Shown: piece after piece, positions 34,047 to 42,830 of the stretch | Position numbering within the stretch: position 1 is the first letter of the stretch | Layout of the letters: every line of letters begins with the position of its first letter | DNA from: Fen-1273 sp963837815 | GTDB taxonomy: Bacteria; Bacteroidota; Ignavibacteria; UBA10030; UBA6906 | Assembly: GCA_963837815.1 (NCBI GenBank) | Contig: CAWIOS010000009.1 | Coordinates: forward strand, 496,001-560,000 | Direction of reading: 5' to 3' | DNA: 64,000 bases | The notes under the pieces: generated by a model | The model's input: only the letters and a program-made list of their open reading frames with translations | Told to the model about the DNA's origin: nothing | The model's database searches: none | Translations under genes and position numbers: made by a program

Positions 34047-35324
34047 ATGGAACCGGTGCGCTTTGCCGTCGTCGGACTCGGCGGGTACGGTCTCGTGCAC
34101 ATGAACGCCGTGAAGTGGCTCGAAGGGCTGGGCTTGGCGAAACTCGTGGGCGTTGTCGCCCTCGAGGTCGACCGGGACCTGCGACCGGACCTTGTTGCGG
34201 ATCTGCGCGCGCGGCATTGCACACTGTACGAAAGCGTCAGCCAGTTCATCGCCGAGGCGTCCGGCACCGCGGACGTTCTGACGGTTCCCGTCGGTATTCA
34301 CATGCACGTCCCTGTGAGCATCGACGCGATGCGCGCCGGTCTGCACGTGTACTGTGAAAAGCCCGTGGCGGCGACGGTGCAGGAGGTCGACGCGCTCATC
34401 GCCGCGAAGAAGGAGACCGGACGCACCGTGGCGGTCGGTTACCAGCATATCTACAGCAACTCGATACAGCAGCTCAAGGCGCGCGTCTGCGACGGTCGTC
34501 TGGGACCTGTGCGTTCGCTTTCGCTCTCGTGCGGCTGGCCCCGGAGTGAATCCTACTACGGCCGTAACGAATGGGCGGGGAAGCTTCGCGCGGGGAACGA
34601 CTGGATACTGGACAGTCCGGCCAACAACGCCCACGCGCATTACCTGATGAACGCACTCTATCTCTGTTCGACCGCGGCCGGACGGGCAGAGACCCCGTCT
34701 GTGCTCAATGCCGAGCTCTACCATGCGAACCGGATCGAGGGCCCCGATACAGTCCTCCTCCGGTTCACGACGACAGGAGGGACGGGCGTGTTTGTTGTCC
34801 TGACGCACGCCAACGCGAGGGAAAATGGACCCTTCATGCGCCTGGAATGCGGGAACGGGACCGTGTACTGGCAGACGGACAGCGGAAAGACATTGATCCG
34901 TTACACCGGCGGACGGACGGAAGAATTCGATAATTGTCTTCATGAGAACTGGCGCTATGAGGGGTTCCGCGACCTCGTGCTTGCGCTCCGTGAAGGGAGG
35001 GACCCGCTCTGCTCCCCCGAGCTCTCCCGTTCACAGACCGTGACAGTGAATGCCATGCACGAAAGCTGTCGTGAGATCCTCCCGATCCCGGACGAGTGTG
35101 TTACGGTTGAGGAGGACTGGGAGATGTTTCCGCCCGGGACGAAAGGAATGTTCCACCGCGTCCGGGGGCTTGACGAATACATGAACGTCGCCCTGCAGGA
35201 GAAGTGTTTCTTCGGCGAACTTCTCATTCCGTGGGCCCGCGGAATCGCTTCTCGATCAGTTTCGGGAATCGGCTACACGCACTACCCTTCGCACGAAGGG
35301 GCCCGCGGCTCTTTATCATTTTGA
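34047..35324 (+). CDS. Gfo/Idh/MocA-family oxidoreductase
   Basis: The 425-residue product has an N-terminal Rossmann fold with VVGLGGYGLVHMNAVKWL and the family motif CEKPVAATVQE near residue 110, the lysine being the usual catalytic base. A C-terminal alpha/beta domain ends with LQEKCFFGELLIPWA. Family members oxidise or reduce sugars using NAD(P). The last 25 or so residues after PWA look like a tail that may not be structured. The gene follows the small secreted protein closely and precedes the TonB receptor control region. Confidence 0.85.
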   Translation: MEPVRFAVVGLGGYGLVHMNAVKWLEGLGLAKLVGVVALEVDRDLRPDLVADLRARHCTLYESVSQFIAEASGTADVLTVPVGIHMHVPVSIDAMRAGLHVYCEKPVAATVQEVDALIAAKKETGRTVAVGYQHIYSNSIQQLKARVCDGRLGPVRSLSLSCGWPRSESYYGRNEWAGKLRAGNDWILDSPANNAHAHYLMNALYLCSTAAGRAETPSVLNAELYHANRIEGPDTVLLRFTTTGGTGVFVVLTHANARENGPFMRLECGNGTVYWQTDSGKTLIRYTGGRTEEFDNCLHENWRYEGFRDLVLALREGRDPLCSPELSRSQTVTVNAMHESCREILPIPDECVTVEEDWEMFPPGTKGMFHRVRGLDEYMNVALQEKCFFGELLIPWARGIASRSVSGIGYTHYPSHEGARGSLSF

Positions 35325-35346
35325 CACAGGTTTATCAATTTGATAA
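35313..35346. promoter_or_regulatory. Two operator-like repeats, candidate activator sites (locus B)
   Basis: A perfect TTATCAATTTGATAA (35332-35346) matches the palindrome at 273-287. A degenerate copy TTATCATTTTGACAC (35313-35327) lies 19 bases upstream, about two helical turns away. The centre of the perfect copy is about 115 bases before the start predicted from the sigma54-like element. Confidence 0.6.
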
Positions 35347-35689
35347 TTCCGATGGTGTTTTTGTCAGTATTATTCCGGATTCTCGTGATAATATGTGACA
35401 GATTCCGCACAGGCGCATTCCGGGATTCTGGCATTTCCTGTGTTTTTGTGAACCCATCCATGGCAGTGCGTTTGAATTGCGAGTGTGTTCCCTGACCTTG
35501 CATCTCTCAGGACCTGAAGTGAATTCGCTTGGTTGAGTCTTGTTGTACCGGGAGAGACTCTCCAGTCTGACCGTTCTGACCTCTCTCATGTTCTTCTCAC
35601 CGCCGCCGGAAGCACGGGTTCATTGTCGTTGTGCGGCAATCGTCGTCATCACTGCAACACACGTAGATCTGGAAAGGAGCAGTGTGCGT
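35325..35689. other. Control region of the TonB receptor gene
   Basis: This 365-base AT-rich stretch contains two operator-like sites (35313-35327 degenerate, 35332-35346 perfect), then a sigma54-like element (35429-35444), and an untranslated leader of about 235 bases ending in GGAAAGGAG. No protein-like frame is present. Confidence 0.6.
35429..35444 (+). promoter_or_regulatory. Sigma54-like element of the TonB receptor gene
   Basis: TGGCATTTCCTGTGTT closely resembles the element at 379-394 (TGGCATTATCTGTGCA), with the GG pair conserved and GT in place of GC. The match to consensus is weaker than at locus A. Confidence 0.4.
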
Positions 35690-38600
35690 ATGAACGCTTT
35701 CTATCATGGACTCCGGCTTGCATGCGCGCCGGTTGTCCTGTTGTCCCTCCTGGCACATTTCGCCGTTGCGGCCACCTCGGGCTCCATCACGGGTCGCGTT
35801 GTTGACAGGTCGACCGGCGATCCGCTCCCCGGGGCCAATGTGACTATCCAGGGAACGAGCATCGGAGCGTCGACTGATCTCGACGGGAAATACAACATCA
35901 GGATCGTTCCGGCCGGCCGCCAGGTGATTCGTGTAACGTATGTCGGCTATGTGGCGGTTTTGCAGGATGTGACCGTCGGCGAGGATGCCACGCTGACGCA
36001 GGATTTCCGTCTTGTCGCGCAAGCGATCCAGGGAGAAACCGTCATTGTCACGGGGCAGGCGAAGGGGCAGATGGCCGCAATCAACCAGCAGCTTTCGTCG
36101 AACTCGATTATCAACGTCGTCTCGGCGGACAAGATGAAGGAGCTGCCGGATGCCAACATCGCCGAATCGATCGGCAGGCTCCCCGGGATATCGCTCCAGC
36201 GGAATGCGGGCGAGGCCTACGCGGTCGTGGTCCGGGGATTGTCTCCGAAATACAACGAGGTGACGATTGAGGGCGTCCCGATGACATCCACGAATTACTA
36301 CGACCGGAGCATCGATCTGAGCCTCCTCAGCGACGACCTTGTCAGGAGCGTGGAAGTATCCAAGACGCTGCAGCCGAACATGGATGCCGACGCCCTGGGC
36401 GGGACGATCAATCTCACGCTCAAGTCCGCAGATCCCGGTTTCCACTACAATGCAATGGGATTCGGAGCGTACAACAACCTGAGGAACTCATATAACAACT
36501 ACAAATTCTCGGGGAGTGTAAGCGACAGGTTCCTTGACGACCGGGTCGGCGTCCTCCTCCAGGGAAACATCGAAGAGAAACAGCTCCCCTCGGACCAGTT
36601 CGCGGGCGGATACGCGGCGCCGATTTACGATCAGACTGCCAATCAATTCTACGTCCTCACGAACAGCGCCACGCTCACGGAAACGAATCTGAACAGGCGT
36701 CGCTATGGCGCGAGCATGGTCCTTGACTACGCTTCGGATTTCGTGGACGTCAAGCTCTTCACCGTCTACGATCAGAAGCGGGACAGCAACCTGACGAGGA
36801 CCGATGAGTCGGAATTCAACAACAACGACTTCCGGTACAACATCTACGCGACTGTCACGACAACGGAACAGACAACGAATTCGCTGGGGGCCTTGTTCAA
36901 GCCGTGGGGGACGGAGCTTCCGGTGTCGATTTCCTATACGAGGTCTGACCAGCGCATTCCGAGCGGTCAGGAATTTGATTTCCTCCAGACGAATGTCGCG
37001 GCCGTAAACCAGAATTTCCTGAAATATGCGCAGCCGCTGGACGCCATTAATATTCAGGGTGTCATGAATCCGCAACTCTCGACGCTCTGGGACATGTACG
37101 TGTCGAATACGCTGCTGACCGACGAATCGTACGACGCGAAGCTCGACTGGAAGATACCGTTCAAGCTGTCGGACTCATTCTCGGGCAAATTCTCTCTGGG
37201 TGGAAAATACCACGAAGTAACCCGTATGAGCGAGAGCGCGAGGTGGTATTTTGACGTGCAGTTTGGCGGGAGCAAGGGGCGCAGGCAGGAACTGATTGCC
37301 GCGTTCCCGTTCCTCGCCGGGAGCAATGACGCCCTCGAATCCGGGCTCCAGGCGTACCCGTTCATCGATCCGAGTTTTACGAGAACGAACATTCTCGGTT
37401 ATCCGATAGGGCCGGGGTACGATATCCATAGACTGAACTACATGATGAATGCCATCTGGCCCGCGTGGGAATCATCCTTCTACAACGACGGGCCCGGCAC
37501 CTATAATCAGGATTACAATGATAAGGAGCATACCGCGGCGGGGTATGTCATGGGTGAGTTCAATGTCGGGGACAACCTCACCGTGGTCCCGGGCGTGCGC
37601 TACCAGGACGAATCTACCGACATCGCTGCGTACCAGATGCAGCTCAACGGTTCGAATCAAAACGGGCTTGCAGGTCCGGCCCCGGTTCTCGTCGATTCAA
37701 AAAGAAACACCCCGGGCTGGTATCCTTCCGTCAATATCAAGTACAAGGCGAACGAGAGCATCCAGATCCTTGGAGCGGCGTTCAAAAGCATCTCGCTCCC
37801 GAGCTACGGAGATGTTACTCCCCTGCTGGAATACTCCGGCCCCGCGTTCCCCACGGTCGTTACGGGCAATCCGCTCCTGAGGCCGTCGAGTGCGTGGAAC
37901 TTCGATCTCGGGGCGACGTACTCGAACAATGATATCGGGCTGGTGACCGTGAATCTCTTCTACAAGGAAATCAGCGACCTGATCTACAGCATGCAGAGTT
38001 TCACGCCGTTCTACCCCTACCCCCTTGTGGGCGCTCCGTCAGATGTTTTTGACAGGCTCCCCGGGCCGCAGTCGGGGTATTTCGACACGTTGTGGGCGAA
38101 AGCGAACAGCGCCCAGAACGTCCAGGCTTCGATTCCGATGAACGACCCGGCCAAGGCGTACCTGAGAGGGATAGAGATTTCCTGGCAAACGCACCTGTGG
38201 TATCTCCCCGGCGTCCTGAGCGGCGTCGTTCTTGATCTGAACGCCTCGTTTATGAGTTCCCGGCAGCAGTACCCTTCGTTCAACCTCGTACAGACGGGCG
38301 GGACATTCCTGAAGAAGATCTACGCGCTGTATTACCAGACAGTCTCGGGCCCCCTCCAGGACCAGCCCAACGCGACGTACAATGCGATCCTGGGCTGGGA
38401 TTATTCGGGATTCAGCTCGAGATTCTCGCTCAGGTATCAGAAGCTGACGCTGTCGAGCGTGGACACACAGTACGGGCTGAGGGACGCCTATGCCGACAAC
38501 GTCCTCCTCGTTGACATCGCGCTCAAGCAGCAGATCATCGGCAGGCTTTACGTGTTTGCGAATGCGACGAACGTCAACGGACATATTGATGCGTCGTACT

Positions 38601-38701
38601 ACTCCCATCCGGCGTATAACAACGTGTCGGCGGGGCAGTTGCCGACGAGCAACCAGACGTACGGCTGGGCGGCACAGATGGGACTCAACTTCAGCTTCTA
38701 G
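35690..38701 (+). CDS. TonB-dependent outer-membrane receptor
   Basis: The 1003-residue product has a signal peptide (VLLSLLAHFAVAA). A carboxypeptidase-regulatory-like domain follows (about 30-115, with GSITGRVVDRSTGDPLPGA and the SIGASTDLDGKY strand), then a plug domain (IAESIGRLPGISLQ near 165) and a large beta barrel ending in Phe (GLNFSF). This matches TonB receptors for large glycans or glycan fragments, though no SusD gene is adjacent. ATG 35690 is selected with GGAAAGGAG upstream. Two activator-like sites shared with the GH5 operon suggest uptake of its products. A hairpin terminator follows the stop. Confidence 0.9.
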   Translation: MNAFYHGLRLACAPVVLLSLLAHFAVAATSGSITGRVVDRSTGDPLPGANVTIQGTSIGASTDLDGKYNIRIVPAGRQVIRVTYVGYVAVLQDVTVGEDATLTQDFRLVAQAIQGETVIVTGQAKGQMAAINQQLSSNSIINVVSADKMKELPDANIAESIGRLPGISLQRNAGEAYAVVVRGLSPKYNEVTIEGVPMTSTNYYDRSIDLSLLSDDLVRSVEVSKTLQPNMDADALGGTINLTLKSADPGFHYNAMGFGAYNNLRNSYNNYKFSGSVSDRFLDDRVGVLLQGNIEEKQLPSDQFAGGYAAPIYDQTANQFYVLTNSATLTETNLNRRRYGASMVLDYASDFVDVKLFTVYDQKRDSNLTRTDESEFNNNDFRYNIYATVTTTEQTTNSLGALFKPWGTELPVSISYTRSDQRIPSGQEFDFLQTNVAAVNQNFLKYAQPLDAINIQGVMNPQLSTLWDMYVSNTLLTDESYDAKLDWKIPFKLSDSFSGKFSLGGKYHEVTRMSESARWYFDVQFGGSKGRRQELIAAFPFLAGSNDALESGLQAYPFIDPSFTRTNILGYPIGPGYDIHRLNYMMNAIWPAWESSFYNDGPGTYNQDYNDKEHTAAGYVMGEFNVGDNLTVVPGVRYQDESTDIAAYQMQLNGSNQNGLAGPAPVLVDSKRNTPGWYPSVNIKYKANESIQILGAAFKSISLPSYGDVTPLLEYSGPAFPTVVTGNPLLRPSSAWNFDLGATYSNNDIGLVTVNLFYKEISDLIYSMQSFTPFYPYPLVGAPSDVFDRLPGPQSGYFDTLWAKANSAQNVQASIPMNDPAKAYLRGIEISWQTHLWYLPGVLSGVVLDLNASFMSSRQQYPSFNLVQTGGTFLKKIYALYYQTVSGPLQDQPNATYNAILGWDYSGFSSRFSLRYQKLTLSSVDTQYGLRDAYADNVLLVDIALKQQIIGRLYVFANATNVNGHIDASYYSHPAYNNVSAGQLPTSNQTYGWAAQMGLNFSF

Positions 38702-38760
38702 CGGCCCGGTTCCGCGGCTGAAGGGGATGTCCGGCTGAGAGGTTGAGTACGGAAAAACAG

Positions 38761-38794
38761 GAAACCCCTGTCTGGAGTCTCAGGCAGGGGTTTC
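38761..38794. terminator. Bidirectional terminator
   Basis: GAAACCCCTGTCTG pairs with CAGGCAGGGGTTTC around a 6-base loop (one G-T pair). On the minus strand a T5 run follows (rc of GGAAAAACAG), fitting termination of the nfnAB transcript; on the plus strand it ends the receptor gene. Confidence 0.7.
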
Positions 38795-38812
38795 TGATGT
38801 CTGCGATCGAAT

Positions 38813-40246
38813 CTACGCTGGTGTATCAGCCGGGTTCAGGTACTCGTGTATGGCGGCGGCGGCTTCTTTGCCGTCCTTCATTGCAAGGATGACTGTCGCC
38901 CCGCCGCGCGAGAGATCCCCTCCCGCGAATATCCCGGCCCTGCTGGTTCCCTGCTTTGCGTTTGTCACCACGGTCCCCCGTTTGCTCGTCTCAAGCCCCG
39001 GCGTCGTCGCCTGTATGATCGGGTTGGGCTTCTGTCCGATCGCTTCGATCACCGTCTGCAGCTCGAGCGTGAACTCGGAGCCTTTCAAGGGAACGGGCCT
39101 GCGGCGTCCGGATTCATCGGGCTCTCCGAGCTCCATCTTCTGACATTCCATGCCGCACACCCAGTTGTTCTTGTCTCCGAGTATGCGCAGGGGCGCCGTC
39201 AGGAGGAGGAATTCGATTCCTTCCTGTTCGGCATGGTGGATCTCCTCTTCCCGCGCCGGCATCTCCTCGCGCGACCGCCTGTAGACGAGATACGCCTTCT
39301 CGGCGCCCAGTCTCTTCGACGTGCGCACCGCGTCCATCGCAGTGTTCCCTCCTCCGATCACGCCGACGGCGTTCCCGACGCGTATGGGCGTGTCGTTCAG
39401 GGGGAATTTGTATGCCCCCATCAAATTGACGCGCGTCAGGAATTCGTTCGCCGAATAGACGCCGCTCAGGCTCTCTCCCGGTATCCCCATGAATGTCGGC
39501 GTCCCTGCGCCGGTTCCCAGGAATATTGCCCTGAATCCCCACTCGTTGAACAACTCGTCTATCGTCGCGGTTCTTCCCACGACGAAATTCGTGTAGATCT
39601 CCACGCCGAGCGCCTTGATCCGGTTTGTTTCAAGGTCGAGTATCTCTTTGGGGAGCCGGAATTCCGGTATGCCGTAACGCAGCACCCCGCCAACGGCATG
39701 GAGGGCTTCAAATATCGTGACCCGGTACCCTTTCTGTGCCAGCTCGGCGGCGCATGTGAGCCCGGAGGGCCCCGATCCGACGATCGCGACCTTCTCTCCG
39801 CGCCTGGCGGCGGTCACGGGCGTCGTGAACAGGTTGTTCTTCATTTCGTAGTCGGCGACAAAGCGTTCCAGTTTTCCGATCGCCACGGGATCCAGCTTCT
39901 TCCCCATCACGCAGAGGGATTCGCACTGGGATTCCTGGGGGCACACCCTCCCGCATATGGCGGGAAGGTAGTTCGCCTCCCGGATTTTCTTCACCGCGCC
40001 GACGTAGTCCTTGTGCACGACGAGGTCGATGAATCCGCGTATGTCGATGCCGACGGGACACCCGTCGGTGCAGTAGGGTTGTTTGCATTCAAGGCAACGC
40101 AGGCTTTCCTGTATCGCCCGGTCTTCGTCGAACCCGTAGGAGACTTCAAGGAAGTTGACGCTCCTGGCTCCTGGCGCCTGTTCGATGGACTCCTGCCGCG
40201 GGATCTTCATCCGCTGTGACGGCTTCAGGGGGTTGTTCGTGCTCAT
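38813..40246 (-). CDS. nfnB: NADPH-binding large subunit of ferredoxin:NADP oxidoreductase (NfnB/GltA-like)
   Basis: The 477-residue product has an N-terminal iron-sulfur region (CLECKQPYCTDGCPVGIDI and CGRVCPQESQCESLC) and two nucleotide-binding folds (VAIVGSGPSGLTCAAELA; GVIGGGNTAMDAVRTSKRLG), as in glutamate synthase small chain and NfnB. Its start ATG overlaps the upstream gene stop (ATGA), so translation is coupled to nfnA. Together the pair could link NADPH, NADH and ferredoxin redox pools by electron bifurcation; a role with a glutamate synthase large chain is the alternative. Confidence 0.82.
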   Translation of the reverse strand: MSTNNPLKPSQRMKIPRQESIEQAPGARSVNFLEVSYGFDEDRAIQESLRCLECKQPYCTDGCPVGIDIRGFIDLVVHKDYVGAVKKIREANYLPAICGRVCPQESQCESLCVMGKKLDPVAIGKLERFVADYEMKNNLFTTPVTAARRGEKVAIVGSGPSGLTCAAELAQKGYRVTIFEALHAVGGVLRYGIPEFRLPKEILDLETNRIKALGVEIYTNFVVGRTATIDELFNEWGFRAIFLGTGAGTPTFMGIPGESLSGVYSANEFLTRVNLMGAYKFPLNDTPIRVGNAVGVIGGGNTAMDAVRTSKRLGAEKAYLVYRRSREEMPAREEEIHHAEQEGIEFLLLTAPLRILGDKNNWVCGMECQKMELGEPDESGRRRPVPLKGSEFTLELQTVIEAIGQKPNPIIQATTPGLETSKRGTVVTNAKQGTSRAGIFAGGDLSRGGATVILAMKDGKEAAAAIHEYLNPADTPA

Positions 40247-41097
40247 GATGACGCCCCCCGGTCCGCGCCGGTGAGTCTGCAGACGTGTTTCTGGTCCGAG
40301 ATCTTCTCCATGTCGACGTAGGTCCGGTTTCTCATCATCAGCTCGTCGAAGTCCACTGCGTGGCCGTCGAACTCGGGTCCGTCGACGCACGCGAACTTCA
40401 TCTGGCCGGAGACCGTGACCCGGCATCCGCCGCACATCCCGGTCCCGTCCACCATGATCGTATTGAGGCTGACGAGCGTTTCCACTCCGTACGACCGCGT
40501 GAGATTCGACACCGCCTTCATCATCGGAAGTGGGCCGATTGCGTAGACCGCCTTCACGCCGCGCGGCGAGTCGAGTATGTCTTTCAGCTGGTCCGTCACG
40601 AATCCTTTCCGCGCGTACGATCCGTCGTCTGTCGTGACAAATGTCTCGTCGGAGCATGCGGCCATCTCGCCCTCGAGTATCACAAGGTCCCTCGAGCGCG
40701 CGCCGATGATCGTGATGACCCTGTTCCCGGCTTCTCCCAGGGCTTTCGCGATAGGATAGAGCTCCGCCGTGCCGACGCCGCCGCCCACGCATGCAACGAC
40801 GCCGTGTGCGGCGATGGGGGTGGGGTTTCCCAGCGGCCCGACGACATCGAGGAGCATGTCCCCTGCGTTCTTGCTGCAGAGCAGCTTTGTCGTTCCGCCG
40901 ATCGCCTGGACGATGAGCGTGATCGTCCCTTCTTTCGCGTTCCCGTCTGCGATTGTCAGCGGTATGCGCTCTCCCCCCTCTTCGACGCGCACCATCACAA
41001 AATTCCCTGCCTTCCGCTTCCGCGCAATGAACGGGGCTTTGATCTCAAATCTCGTGATTGTGGGGGCCAGGACTTGCTTATTGATGATGGCGTACAT
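40243..41097 (-). CDS. nfnA: FAD/iron-sulfur small subunit (NfnA-like)
   Basis: The 284-residue product resembles dihydroorotate dehydrogenase electron-transfer subunits: an FAD-binding barrel with RIPLTIADG, an NAD-binding fold with CVGGGVGTAELYPIAKAL, and a 2Fe-2S cluster motif DGTGMCGGCRV with a further Cys in MKFACVDGPEFDGH. ATG 41097 has GGGAGA upstream. It is transcribed before nfnB and overlaps it by 4 bases. The promoter region upstream shows both sigma70- and sigma54-like elements. Confidence 0.85.
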   Translation of the reverse strand: MYAIINKQVLAPTITRFEIKAPFIARKRKAGNFVMVRVEEGGERIPLTIADGNAKEGTITLIVQAIGGTTKLLCSKNAGDMLLDVVGPLGNPTPIAAHGVVACVGGGVGTAELYPIAKALGEAGNRVITIIGARSRDLVILEGEMAACSDETFVTTDDGSYARKGFVTDQLKDILDSPRGVKAVYAIGPLPMMKAVSNLTRSYGVETLVSLNTIMVDGTGMCGGCRVTVSGQMKFACVDGPEFDGHAVDFDELMMRNRTYVDMEKISDQKHVCRLTGADRGASS

Positions 41098-41553
41098 GAG
41101 ACGTTCTCCCGTTGGACGCCGGTTGCACGATGCAGGCGTGGATATACAGAGATTATCGATATGTTGACAATTGACGTGCCAGAGGATTATCAGAAATAAC
41201 TGCAATTCTGACGGTCCCTGAGCCATCCGGAACGGTTCTGATGGGCGAGTCAATCCAGTATTGTCATTTGCGGCAACAGGAATTGCCATTTCTGGCATCC
41301 GGGCTGCTCCTTCTGAACTGAAAAACGTTTAGATTTGAGACACCAATGTTCAGCATTCTCCGGAGTTGAGCGAGGAGATTCCTGGAAACGTGGGACAGAG
41401 AGACGTCCTGGTTGGATCGCCTGTCGTCAGTGTGCGTCAGTCAGACATGTTGGTAGGACATACAGACGTTGAGGCAGGACAGACAGGCATTATTGGTGAG
41501 ACTGAGAGACCCACCGATGATTCAACTCTGGATGACAGATTGTGGGATAAAGT
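41098..41553. other. AT-richer intergenic region between nfnA and argD
   Basis: This 456-base stretch has visibly lower GC than the rest of the window. It contains the nfnA promoter elements (41141-41181), a plus-strand sigma54-like sequence TGGCATCCGGGCTGCT (41293-41308) with no gene following it, and GAAAAACGTTTA (41320-41331). A plus-strand frame from 41366 across the argD end has non-host codon use and is not called. Confidence 0.55.
41141..41181 (-). promoter_or_regulatory. nfnA promoter: overlapping sigma70- and sigma54-like elements
   Basis: On the minus strand TTGTCA (41170-41165) and TATATC (41146-41141) are 18 bases apart. Overlapping the upstream half is TGGCACG-TCAA-TTGTC (41181-41166), a near-perfect -24/-12 core with T in place of C. 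Only one may be used. Confidence 0.45.
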
Positions 41554-42732
41554 CTACTTCAATCCGGCAAAACACGCTCTAAGTGATTCTATTGTCTCAT
41601 CTACGTGGGATTCTTCTATTGTCAGTGGTGGGAGAAATCTAAGGACTGTCGTGTCTGTGCAATTGATGAGTATCCCCCTTTCCATCATCTCAGAGGCTAT
41701 TCCCTCCCCACTTCGGTCCAATTCTGCGCCGACCATGAGGCCGAACCCTCTGATTTCGCGTATGAGCCCTGGGAATTGATCCTTGAGCCCTCTGAGGCCA
41801 TCTCTGAGCCTCTCTCCGAGTGATGCCGCTTTTCCAATGAGCCTCTTTTCTTCGATTTCAGACAGAACTGCACATCCTGCCGCACATGCTACCGGGTTCC
41901 CTCCGAATGTGGTCCCGTGCATCCCCGGCTCGAGAACTGAGGCCACCCCCTCTGTAGCGAGTATCGCCCCGAGGGGGAGCCCGCCGCCGATCGGTTTTGC
42001 AAGCGTGACGACCTCGGGGGAGACAGGGAAATGCTGAAATCCGAAGAATTTCCCGGTTCTGCCCGCCCCTGACTGAATTTCGTCCGCGACAAGAAGGAAA
42101 CCCGCCTCCCTGTGAAGCCCTTCGAGCGTTCGTGCGAATTCCTGTGAAACGGGCCTGATTCCCCCCTCGCCCTGTATGAATTCGAGGAAAACTGCGGCTG
42201 TCTCACCCCCGACAGCCTTCCGGAGCGCTGCGGGGTCATTGAAGGGGATGACGTGGCACCCCTCGAGAAAAGGGCCGAATCCATCCCGGTATTTCGGCCG
42301 GTCCATCAGTGAGAGCGCTCCCATGGAACGGCCGTGGAAGGAGTTCGTGAACGCGAGGACTTCGGTCTTCCCCCGCGGCGCGCCCCATCTCCTCGCGATC
42401 TTGAGGGCTCCTTCGATTGCCTCCGTGCCGCTGTTGCTGAAAAACACGCGGGGGTAGCCGGAGAGGCGCGTCAGCTGCTCCGCGAGCCGTATCTGCGTCT
42501 CCTGGAGGAAATAATTCGAGAGGTGCGTGAACCGGGATGCCTGTGCGGATATCGCCTCGACGACGCGCGGGTGGGCATACCCGAGGGCGTTGACGGCAAG
42601 TCCCGCGAACATGTCCAGGTACCGCTTCCCGTCCCGCGTGAAGAGATAGACCCCTTCCCCCCGGTCCACTTCGAGCGGAAGTCGCTTGTACGTGTGAAAG
42701 AATGTCGACGCTTCCCTGTCGTGCATCGTCAT
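41554..42732 (-). CDS. argD: Acetylornithine aminotransferase
   Basis: The 392-residue product is a class III PLP aminotransferase. It has an N-terminal GEGVYLFTRDGKRYLDMFAGLAV strand, VFFSNSGTEAIEGALKIARR, the PLP-binding VADEIQSGAGRTG and the Schiff-base lysine in LAKPIGGG. It converts N-acetylglutamate semialdehyde to acetylornithine. The start is ATG 42732 (second ATG 6 bases on). It is divergent from argC across two ARG boxes. The last 90 or so codons differ in codon use from the rest (five AGA, several CCA and ACA), a change of composition inside the gene. Confidence 0.9.
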   Translation of the reverse strand: MTMHDREASTFFHTYKRLPLEVDRGEGVYLFTRDGKRYLDMFAGLAVNALGYAHPRVVEAISAQASRFTHLSNYFLQETQIRLAEQLTRLSGYPRVFFSNSGTEAIEGALKIARRWGAPRGKTEVLAFTNSFHGRSMGALSLMDRPKYRDGFGPFLEGCHVIPFNDPAALRKAVGGETAAVFLEFIQGEGGIRPVSQEFARTLEGLHREAGFLLVADEIQSGAGRTGKFFGFQHFPVSPEVVTLAKPIGGGLPLGAILATEGVASVLEPGMHGTTFGGNPVACAAGCAVLSEIEEKRLIGKAASLGERLRDGLRGLKDQFPGLIREIRGFGLMVGAELDRSGEGIASEMMERGILINCTDTTVLRFLPPLTIEESHVDETIESLRACFAGLK

Positions 42733-42765
42733 GGCGGTCCCCGGAGAAAATACGTGAAAACAGAC

Positions 42766-42801
42766 TTGCATAACAATACAAGAATTTGCATATTTATGCA
42801 A
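42766..42801. promoter_or_regulatory. Two tandem ARG boxes in the argD-argC divergent promoter
   Basis: TTGCATATTTATGCAA (42786-42801) is a perfect inverted repeat; TTGCATAACAATACAA (42766-42781) is an imperfect one. They are 20 bases apart start to start, close to the spacing of ArgR hexamer sites in other bacteria. argR is in the operon they would control. Confidence 0.75.
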
Positions 42802-42830
42802 GAATTATTTTTCACGTCAGGGAGAGCGTC

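Noticed and set aside
41293..41308. Plus-strand sigma54-like sequence TGGCATCCGGGCTGCT
   Set aside because: The GG and GC spacing is right, but no plausible gene follows on that strand, so a promoter role has no support.
41366..41779. 137-codon plus-strand frame crossing the argD end
   Set aside because: It uses codons unlike the host, has no ribosome binding site and overlaps the C-terminal coding part of ArgD.
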